Below are positions 7,329 through 13,783 of a stretch of 64,000 nucleotides of DNA, in pieces. Source of the DNA: Pseudomonas peradeniyensis (lineage in GTDB: Bacteria; Pseudomonadota; Gammaproteobacteria; Pseudomonadales; Pseudomonadaceae); NCBI RefSeq assembly GCF_014268935.2, contig NZ_JABWRJ020000001.1, positions 620,001 to 684,000 of the forward strand, read 5' to 3'. Numbering within the stretch: position 1 is the first letter of the stretch; each line of letters opens with the position of its first letter. The notes below the pieces were generated by a model. It saw nothing but the letters and a program-made list of their open reading frames with translations. It had not been told where the DNA came from and did no database searches. Position numbers and translations under genes: made by a program.

Positions 7329-8030
7329 ATGAGCCTGTTGAAAAAGATCGTCACCGCCCTGCGTGGCGGCGCTTCGGAAGTCGGTGAGGCGATCGTCGAC
7401 TCCCAGGCCCTGCGCATCCTCGACCAGGAGATTCGCGACGCGGACAACAACCTGATCGATGCGCGCAACCAGCTGGTCAAGATCATGGCCAAGCACAAGA
7501 CCGCGCAGCAGCGCATCAGCGAGTTCGACAAGACCATCGGCGACTGGGAGCAGAAAGCCATCGCCGCCCTGGACAAGGGCGAGGAAGGGCTGGCCCACGA
7601 GTGCGCGGCGCGCATCGCCGACCTGACCAACCAGCGCGATTCCGAGCAGGCGCTGGCCGACCAGTTCGGCGCGTCGGTGGCGACCCTGACCGCCACCGTG
7701 AGCAAGACCGAGGCACAGATCAAGGGCCTCAAGCAGCAGGTGGACCTGGTCAAGGCCCGCGAGAGCGTGCAGCGCGCCCAGGTGAGCGCGGCGTCGGCCA
7801 CCGGCGGCGCCAATGGCAGCCTGGAGACGGCGGTCGGCTCGCTGGACCGTATCAAGAAGCGCCAAAGCGAGCGCGCGGCCGAGCTGGAAGCGGCGGCGGA
7901 GCTGGCCGGCAAGGCCGATGGCAGCGACCTGGAGGCACGCCTTAAGGCGGCCGGCATCGGCGCCAGCAACAGCGGCGCCGATGATGTGCTGGCGCGCTTG
8001 AAGGCCAAGGCGGCGAAGCCGGCGGAGTGA
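7329..8030 (+). CDS. yjfJ: PspA/IM30 family membrane-stress protein YjfJ
   Basis: 233 residues, nearly all predicted helical and rich in A, E, K and Q. The PspA/IM30 (ESCRT-III-like) layout is clear: an amphipathic start (MSLLKKIVTALRG), then DSQALRILDQEIRDADNNLIDARNQLVKIMAKHKTA and a long coiled-coil hairpin. PspA proteins bind and stabilise stressed cytoplasmic membrane. ATG 7329 lies 16 bases after yjfI behind CGGAG. No pspF, pspB or pspC neighbours occur, so it is not the classic Psp system but the variant joined to DUF350 and an ATP-grasp ligase. Confidence 0.88.
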   Translation: MSLLKKIVTALRGGASEVGEAIVDSQALRILDQEIRDADNNLIDARNQLVKIMAKHKTAQQRISEFDKTIGDWEQKAIAALDKGEEGLAHECAARIADLTNQRDSEQALADQFGASVATLTATVSKTEAQIKGLKQQVDLVKARESVQRAQVSAASATGGANGSLETAVGSLDRIKKRQSERAAELEAAAELAGKADGSDLEARLKAAGIGASNSGADDVLARLKAKAAKPAE

Positions 8031-8051
8031 TCCGTTGAGTGGGCCGACCCT

Positions 8052-8121
8052 ATCGCGGGGCAAGCCCGCTCCCACGGGTAAGGTTTGCAGCGGCTTTGTG
8101 GGAGCGGGCTTGCCCCGCGAT
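8052..8121. repeat. REP pair, 24-bp inverted arms
   Basis: Arms 8052-8075 and 8098-8121 are perfect reverse complements (ATCGCGGGGCAAGCCCGCTC and on), the common P. putida REP unit in head-to-head arrangement. It sits inside the yjf operon between yjfJ and yjfK. The rest of 8031-8321 holds no gene. Confidence 0.85.
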
Positions 8122-8321
8122 GAGGCCGGTCCGGCTGGCGCAAAACCTTGCCCCAGACCCGTTGGCGGAGCGCACGAAAAGCAGTATCGTGTCGCCCCCG
8201 CCAAAGGACTGCCGCGACCCAAGGGATCTTCAATGTCGCCTTCTCCCCACAGGCCCTGCCTGTTCGCTTCAGCACCTGCATTGGCTCCGGTTCCGTCACC
8301 CTCTCATCCAGGAGATGCCCC

Positions 8322-8978
8322 GTGGGTTGGTTGAAACGCTTCATGGGCTTCGAAGCCCCCAAACCTGCCGCCGGCAGCCAGGCCCAAGGCAACCTGCCGT
8401 TCGGCCTGGGCAGCGGGCGCATGCTCAAGCTCGACCCCTCGCTCAAGCTGCTGCTCGACGGCCACTCCGAGCTGGAGGTCCCCGAGCAGGAAGTGGTCTG
8501 GGCCGTCGGTGAGGTCGATCTCGGCCAGTCGGTGCGCCTGGCGCGCTTCTACATGGAAGATGAAGACTACTGGCTGCAGGTAGTGATGAGCGGCACTTCC
8601 GCCGAGGACGTGCGCGATATCATCCTGTTCGGCTACTACAGCGTGCTACCGATCAACAGCGATGCCGAACTCAAGCGTCTGGTGGGCCCTGAGTCGACCA
8701 TCGGCCTGCCGTACTACGAGCACGAAGGCTACGAGTTCGTCCGCCAGTGGGGCAGCGAAGAGGGGCAGACCGAGCTGACGCCGATCAGCGAGCGGGTCAC
8801 CAGCCCTGAGACCAGCTACCGCATCCAGCACCTGTCCATGCTGTATGCCCGCGAGACCGGCCTGACCGATCGTCGCGAGTTCCTCCTGCTGTCGGTGGAG
8901 GAGGACGAAGAAGGCAATGTCAGTCTGACCACTTCGGTGGGTGTCACCCTGCAATCAACGGACTTCAACGTCATCTGA
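8322..8978 (+). CDS. yjfK: YjfK-like protein (DUF2491)
   Basis: 218 residues from GTG 8322, chosen because GGAGAT lies 8 bases upstream; an open frame continues further upstream through the REP unit but is probably not translated. The protein is acidic and soluble, with a central segment EDYWLQVVMSGTSAEDVRDIILFGYY and a region rich in short beta strands. It belongs by position and composition to DUF2491, for which no activity is known. It is cotranscribed with the PspA homologue and the DUF350 membrane protein, and so is presumably part of an envelope-stress assembly. Confidence 0.75.
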   Translation: MGWLKRFMGFEAPKPAAGSQAQGNLPFGLGSGRMLKLDPSLKLLLDGHSELEVPEQEVVWAVGEVDLGQSVRLARFYMEDEDYWLQVVMSGTSAEDVRDIILFGYYSVLPINSDAELKRLVGPESTIGLPYYEHEGYEFVRQWGSEEGQTELTPISERVTSPETSYRIQHLSMLYARETGLTDRREFLLLSVEEDEEGNVSLTTSVGVTLQSTDFNVI

Positions 8979-8990
8979 CAAGGATTCACC

Positions 8991-9416
8991 ATGCTCGACG
9001 CTCTTCGCATGTCGCTCAACGCCCAGGCAGTGATCGGCTTCATCCTCTACATCAGCGTGGCGCTGGTGCTGTTCTGGGTATTCCAGTTCATCTACACGCA
9101 CCTCACCCCGCACCGCGAGTTCGCCTTGATCCGCGACAACAACAGCGCCGCGGCCATCGCCCTGGGCGGCGCGCTGATCGGCTTCTCGCTGCCGGCCAGC
9201 AACATCATCGCCTACAGCGTCAGCCTGCTCGATTTCGTGGTCTGGGTGGTGATCGCCGCAGTGGTGCAGCTGTTGGCCTTCGGCATCACCAGCCTGGTGC
9301 TCAAGGGCCTGGCCAGCCGGATCGCCAAGGGCGAGATGGCCGCCGCGATCTACGCCGCCGCCGTGGCGATCAGCGTGGGCTTCCTCAACTCGGCCTGCAT
9401 GACCCCGTCGGTCTGA
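8991..9416 (+). CDS. yjfL: DUF350 membrane protein YjfL
   Basis: 141 residues with four hydrophobic helices arranged as two DUF350 repeats: AVIGFILYISVALVLFWVFQF / IALGGALIGFSLPASNII and FVVWVVIAAVVQLLAFGI / AAAIYAAAVAISVGF. The start, ATG 8991, lies 12 bases after yjfK. DUF350 proteins often accompany PspA and tellurite-type stress genes; here it is the only integral membrane member of the operon and the likely membrane anchor. Confidence 0.85.
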   Translation: MLDALRMSLNAQAVIGFILYISVALVLFWVFQFIYTHLTPHREFALIRDNNSAAAIALGGALIGFSLPASNIIAYSVSLLDFVVWVVIAAVVQLLAFGITSLVLKGLASRIAKGEMAAAIYAAAVAISVGFLNSACMTPSV

Positions 9417-9441
9417 GCCGTTTGCGCGCAAGGAGCCCTTT

Positions 9442-10197
9442 ATGAGACGAAGTTCCGTCAAGCTGGTGCTGGCCAGCTCCCTGCCGCTGGCGCTTACCGC
9501 GTGCAGCGCGCCCGAGGAGACCTACACGGTCAGCAAGCGCAGCAACTACACCACCGTTCAGGCCTGTGTCGATGACAAGATGCCGGTGGACGTGTGTTCC
9601 GACGCCTACATGGAGGCGCTGGCTGATCACCGCCGGGTCGCCCCGACCTATGGCGACAAGGCGGCCTGCGAGGCCGATTTCGTGCCCGACTACTGCCAGG
9701 TCACCAGCGACGGCCGCTACATGCCGCGCCTGGGTGGCTTCGAACTGGCGGTGTCGGGCGAAGTGAGCCAGTCGCAGGTCGACGCGGCCCGCGCCCAGGT
9801 CGAGAGCAGCGGCCAGGCCGTCAGCGGTGGCAGCAACTTCAACGGCCTGCTCACCGGCCTGTTGCTCGGCCAGATGATGAGTGGCGGGAGCCGCCAGTAT
9901 TACTCGCAGCCGGTGTACCAGTACCGCGACAGCCGCGGCGACTACCGCACCACCACCCTCGGCCAGCAGATCGACCAGGGCAAGCGCTTCGAGCGCTCCG
10001 ACCAGGCCCAGCAGAGTGGCGGCAGCTACAGCAGCTACTACTCCGGCAGCTCCAGTGGCGGTAGCAGCTACAAGTCCAGAACCTCGACCCGCTCCAGTGT
10101 GTCCTCGTCGATCTCCCGCGGCGGCTTCGGCAGCCAGGCCACTGCGCGCAGCGGCTGGGGCGGCAAGAGCAGCGGCGGCTTCAGCTTCGGCGGTTGA
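9442..10197 (+). CDS. yjfM: DUF1190 lipoprotein YjfM
   Basis: 251 residues from ATG 9442 behind AAGGAG. A lipoprotein signal peptide ends in LTACS (cysteine near residue 21). Several cysteines follow (CVDDKMPVDVC, KAACEADFVPDYC) and probably form disulphides in the periplasm. The last 60 residues are a Ser/Gly/Tyr-rich low-complexity tail ending GGFSFGG, as in E. coli YgiB/YjfM proteins of DUF1190. Function unknown; it would place one part of the yjf assembly in the outer or inner membrane. Confidence 0.85.
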   Translation: MRRSSVKLVLASSLPLALTACSAPEETYTVSKRSNYTTVQACVDDKMPVDVCSDAYMEALADHRRVAPTYGDKAACEADFVPDYCQVTSDGRYMPRLGGFELAVSGEVSQSQVDAARAQVESSGQAVSGGSNFNGLLTGLLLGQMMSGGSRQYYSQPVYQYRDSRGDYRTTTLGQQIDQGKRFERSDQAQQSGGSYSSYYSGSSSGGSSYKSRTSTRSSVSSSISRGGFGSQATARSGWGGKSSGGFSFGG

Positions 10198-10199
10198 GC

Positions 10200-11357
10200 A
10201 TGCGCAAGATCAGCATCGACGAACGCCCGGACTGGCGCGCCACCGCCGAACGCGAAGGTTTTTCCTTCCACACCATCGACGGCGAGCGCTACTGGGACGA
10301 GCGTGGCTACTACCAGTTCAGCGAGGCCCAGGTCAGCCGTGACCTGGAGGCGCCCACGCAGGAACTGCACGCCATGTGTCTGGATGCGGTCGAGCGCATC
10401 GTCGACAGCGAGGCGTTGATGACCCGCCTGGCGATCCCGCCGGCGTTCTTCGACCTGGTGCGCCGTTCGTGGAAAGAGGGGCATCCGCACCTCTACGGGC
10501 GTTTCGATTTCAGCTACGACGGCCACGGCCCGGCCAAGCTGATCGAGGCCAACTACGACACGCCGACCTCGCTGTACGAGGCGGCGGCGTTCCAGCTGAT
10601 CTGGCTGGAGCAGCAGATCGAGCGCGGCGTGCTGCCGGCCCATGCCAGCCAGTTCAACACCCTGGCCGAGGACCTGGTGCGGGCCTTTGGCGCCTTCGAG
10701 CGTGAAAACCCGTTTTACTTCTCGGCCATCGCCGGCTCGGTCGAAGACCGCGGCACCACGGATTTTTTGCGCAAGATGGCCGGGCACGTGGGTATCAGCA
10801 CCCGGCATATCGATGTGGAGGACATCGGCCTGAATGGCGACGGACGCTTCGTCGACCTCGAGGGCCGGCCGATTCCGCGTCTGTTCAAGCTGCACGCCTG
10901 GGAGCATATCTTCCACGAAGACTTCGGCCAGGCCATCGCCGGCTGCGATACCCAGTTCGTGGAACCGGCGTGGAAGGCGCTGATCTCCAACAAGGGCATC
11001 CTGCCGCTGCTGTGGGAATGGCACGAAGGGCACCCGAACCTGCTGCCGGCGTTCCTCGACGAAGACCCGCGACGCCCGGTACCCAAGGGCTGGGTACGCA
11101 AGCCGTACTTCTCCCGCGAGGGGGCCAACGTGGATATCCGCACCGCCGATGACCAGCGGGTGTTTGAGGACGGGCCCTACGACGATGCGCCTTACATCCT
11201 GCAGGGCTTCGCGCCGTTGCCGAAGTTTGGCGACAGCTACACCCTGATCGGCTCCTGGGTGATTGGCGACCTGGCCTCGGGGATCGGCATTCGGGAAGAC
11301 GACACGCTGATCACCAAGGACAGCTCGCGCTTCCTGCCCCATGTAGTGCTGGACTGA
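10200..11357 (+). CDS. yjfC: Glutathionylspermidine-synthase-like ATP-grasp ligase YjfC
   Basis: 385 residues. ATG 10200 follows the yjfM stop by 2 bases; a TTG overlapping that stop is possible. The GSP_synth ATP-grasp pattern is visible: LYGRFDFSYDG then AKLIEANYDTPTSLYEAA (substrate and metal site), IKALISNKGILPLLWE, and near the end a lysine/glutamate nucleotide site with VRKPYFSREGANV and GSWVIGDLASGIGIRED. True glutathionylspermidine synthases also have an N-terminal amidase; this short form has only the ligase. It would form an amide bond on an unknown peptide or polyamine. Last gene of the operon. Confidence 0.88.
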   Translation: MRKISIDERPDWRATAEREGFSFHTIDGERYWDERGYYQFSEAQVSRDLEAPTQELHAMCLDAVERIVDSEALMTRLAIPPAFFDLVRRSWKEGHPHLYGRFDFSYDGHGPAKLIEANYDTPTSLYEAAAFQLIWLEQQIERGVLPAHASQFNTLAEDLVRAFGAFERENPFYFSAIAGSVEDRGTTDFLRKMAGHVGISTRHIDVEDIGLNGDGRFVDLEGRPIPRLFKLHAWEHIFHEDFGQAIAGCDTQFVEPAWKALISNKGILPLLWEWHEGHPNLLPAFLDEDPRRPVPKGWVRKPYFSREGANVDIRTADDQRVFEDGPYDDAPYILQGFAPLPKFGDSYTLIGSWVIGDLASGIGIREDDTLITKDSSRFLPHVVLD

Positions 11358-11373
11358 CCGCCTGCGCTCTCCT

Positions 11374-11507
11374 TGTAGGAGCGGCCTTGTGTCGCGAAAG
11401 GGCCGCAAAGCGGCCCCGGCAATCTTTGCGTCAACGCTGAAATCCCGGGGCTGCTGCGCAGCCCTTTCCGACCGGTCCGACGCCTCGGCAAGGCCGCTCC
11501 CACACAA
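11374..11507. repeat. Long palindromic repeat, TGTAGGAGCGG type, degenerate copy
   Basis: Starts TGTAGGAGCGGCCTTGTGTC and ends GGCCGCTCCCACA. Compared with the four intact copies at 21050, 29748, 36829 and 54045, its right half has been altered around 11470-11490, so the outer arms still pair but the inner hairpin is broken. Confidence 0.8.
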
Positions 11508-11759
11508 GCAAGCCCGTGGCCCAGTGTGGCACCTCCAATGGTCGGTTTCAGGACGCGCCGGGTCGCCCGCGCACAACCCCCTCGCGCAATAACTGCCATG
11601 CTCTGAGGATGCCCGTGGACCGAGCGCAGCAAGACGCCCGGCCACGGACAAGGAGGGTGCCCGGCCTGCCGCCACCGTGACCTGGCCCGCGCACCGCAGC
11701 TGAACACCGCCGGACCGCCGCCCGCCAACGGGCCGCCCCGGGATGCCGAGGTCTGCTGT
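11508..11759. other. GC-rich leader of the formate dehydrogenase operon
   Basis: No gene. The region has several potential hairpins, including CCGTGG (11613-11618) with CCACGG (11642-11647), followed by AAGGAGGG and further GC-rich stems up to the fdsG start. It could be a structured 5' leader. It does not match the molybdenum-cofactor riboswitch as I remember it. Confidence 0.35.
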
Positions 11760-12245
11760 ATGCCTGATGACTTGAACCACCTGCCCCTGATCCAACGCGT
11801 CCTGGCCCGTGAGCGGGACACCCCCGGCGCCCTGTTGCCGATCCTCCACGCCATCCAGGCCGGCGCCGGTTACATTCCCGACAGCGCCGTCGCCGAGATC
11901 GCCCATGCCCTCAACCTCAGCCAGGCCGAGGTGCGCGGGGTGATCAGCTTCTACCACGATTTTCGTACCACGCCAGCGGCCCGCCATACCCTGCGCCTGT
12001 GCCGCGCCGAGTCCTGCCAGAGCCGTGGCGCCGAGGCGCTGGCCGCGCAGTTGCGCGAGCAGCTCGGGCTGGAGGATCACGGCCGCACCGAGGATGGCGC
12101 GCTCGACCTGCGCCCGGTGTATTGCCTGGGCGCCTGCGCCTGCTCGCCGGCCCTGGAACTCGATGGCCGGCTATACGCCCGCGTCACCCCCGAATACCTG
12201 CGAGCGCTGGTGGACGCTTGCCGCGAGGAGGTGAAGGCATGCTGA
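11760..12245 (+). CDS. fdsG: NAD-dependent formate dehydrogenase gamma subunit (NuoE-like)
   Basis: 161 residues. Thioredoxin-like [2Fe-2S] protein of the NuoE family, with cluster ligands in LCRAESCQSRG and VYCLGACACSPAL and the N-terminal helix bundle PGALLPILHAIQAGAGYIP typical of the family. It passes electrons within the cytoplasmic FdsGBAD complex between the alpha subunit and the NADH site. Its stop overlaps the fdsB start by 7 bases, so the two are translationally coupled. Confidence 0.93.
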   Translation: MPDDLNHLPLIQRVLARERDTPGALLPILHAIQAGAGYIPDSAVAEIAHALNLSQAEVRGVISFYHDFRTTPAARHTLRLCRAESCQSRGAEALAAQLREQLGLEDHGRTEDGALDLRPVYCLGACACSPALELDGRLYARVTPEYLRALVDACREEVKAC

Positions 12246-13783
12246 CCCTGTGCATCCCCTGCGATTCGCTGGCCTGCGCCGTCGGTGCCGACCAGGTGGC
12301 CGAAGCGTTGACCCGCGAAGCCGCGCAGCGGCGCCTGCCGCTGCATATCAAGCGCACCAGCTCCCGTGGCCTGTACTGGTTGGAGCCGCTGGTGGAGCTG
12401 GACACTGCACAAGGCCGCGTAGGCTTCGGGCCGGTCACCCCTGAGGATGTGCCCGGGCTGCTCGACGCCCTGGCGGGCGACCCCGGTAGCCATGCCCTGG
12501 CGCTGGGGCCGGTCGAAGCGATTCCCTACCTGAAGACGCAGCAACGCCTGTTGTTCGCCCGTGCCGGCATCACCCGGCCGCTGTCGCTGGACGATTATCA
12601 TGCCAACGGCGGCTTCGAAGGCCTGCGCCAGGCCACGCTGCTGGACGGCGACGAAGTGGTCGCCGCGGTGCTCGACTCCGGGCTGCGGGGCAGGGGCGGC
12701 GCGGCGTTTCCGGCCGGCATCAAGTGGCGCACCGTGCGCCAGGCGCCGGCCGGGCAGAAGTACGTGGTGTGCAACGCCGACGAAGGCGACTCCGGCACCT
12801 TCGCCGACCGCATGCTGATGGAGGGCGACCCGTTCCTGCTGATCGAGGGCATGATCATCGCCGGCCTCGCCGTGGGGGCGAGCAAGGGCTACATCTATGT
12901 GCGCTCGGAATACCCGGATGCCGTGCGTGCGCTGAACGAGGCCATCCTGCTGGCCCGCGAGGCCGGGTACCTGGATGTCGCCGGCAACGGCGTGGCCTTC
13001 GACCTGCAGGTGCGGGTGGGGGCGGGCGCGTACATCTGCGGCGAGGAAACCGCGTTGCTCGAATCCCTCGAGGGCAAGCGCGGCATCGTCCGGGCCAAGC
13101 CGCCGCTGCCGGCGCTCGAAGGCCTGTTCGGCCAGCCGACGCTGGTGCACAACGTGCTCACCCTGGCCTCGGTGCCGATCATCCTGGCCAGGGGCGCGGC
13201 GTTCTACCGCGATTTCGGCATGGGCCGCTCCACGGGTACCTTGCCGTTCCAGCTGGCCGGCAATGTCCGCCATGGCGGCTTGGTGGAACGGGCCTTCGGC
13301 CTGACCCTGCGCGAGCTGGTGGAAGGCTACGGTGGCGGCACCGCCAGTGGCCGGCCGATCAAGGCGGCGCAGGTCGGCGGCCCGCTGGGCGCCTGGGTGC
13401 CGCCCGCGCAGTTCGACACTCCGCTGGACTACGAGGCCTTCGCCGCGCTGGGCGCGATGCTCGGCCACGGTGGCGTGGTGCTGGCCGACGACACCCTGAA
13501 CATGGCGGGCATGGCCCGCTTCGCCTTGCAGTTCTGCGCCGAGGAATCCTGCGGCAAGTGCACGCCCTGCCGGATCGGCTCGACCCGTGGCGTGGAGGTG
13601 GTCGACCGCTTGATCGCCAGCACCGACCCGGCCTACCGCGCCAGCCAGGCCGGCCTGCTGCGCGACCTGTGCGACACGATGCAGTACGGCTCGCTGTGCG
13701 CCATGGGCGGGATGACCCCGTACCCCGTGGTCAGCGCCCTCAAGCACTTCCCCGCCGATTTCGGCCTGGAGGCCGCGCAATGA
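12239..13783 (+). CDS. fdsB: NAD-dependent formate dehydrogenase beta subunit (NuoF-like)
   Basis: 514 residues from ATG 12239; the frame is open further upstream but only this start fits the family. It has an N-terminal thioredoxin-like extension, then the FMN/NADH domain (GLRGRGGAAFPAGIKW, CNADEGDSGTFADR, GAGAYICGEETALLESLEGKRG), an SLBB-like stretch, and the [4Fe-4S] ligands ESCGKCTPCRIG near residue 440. It reduces NAD+ with electrons from formate. It overlaps fdsA by ATGA. Confidence 0.94.
   Translation: MLTLCIPCDSLACAVGADQVAEALTREAAQRRLPLHIKRTSSRGLYWLEPLVELDTAQGRVGFGPVTPEDVPGLLDALAGDPGSHALALGPVEAIPYLKTQQRLLFARAGITRPLSLDDYHANGGFEGLRQATLLDGDEVVAAVLDSGLRGRGGAAFPAGIKWRTVRQAPAGQKYVVCNADEGDSGTFADRMLMEGDPFLLIEGMIIAGLAVGASKGYIYVRSEYPDAVRALNEAILLAREAGYLDVAGNGVAFDLQVRVGAGAYICGEETALLESLEGKRGIVRAKPPLPALEGLFGQPTLVHNVLTLASVPIILARGAAFYRDFGMGRSTGTLPFQLAGNVRHGGLVERAFGLTLRELVEGYGGGTASGRPIKAAQVGGPLGAWVPPAQFDTPLDYEAFAALGAMLGHGGVVLADDTLNMAGMARFALQFCAEESCGKCTPCRIGSTRGVEVVDRLIASTDPAYRASQAGLLRDLCDTMQYGSLCAMGGMTPYPVVSALKHFPADFGLEAAQ

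Noticed and set aside
8148..8321. N-terminal extension of yjfK
   Set aside because: The frame is open upstream but has no good start, partly follows a REP unit, and a GGAGAT site precedes GTG 8322.
10068..12080. A 670-codon open frame antisense to yjfC and the fdsG start
   Set aside because: High-GC DNA leaves long antisense frames open. The translated sequence is His/Gln/Arg-Gly rich without any domain, while the plus strand encodes recognisable enzymes.
12724..13779. An upstream extension of the fdsA frame through fdsB
   Set aside because: The sequence in this stretch is the shifted frame of fdsB, and fdsA homology begins exactly at ATG 13780, which overlaps the fdsB stop.
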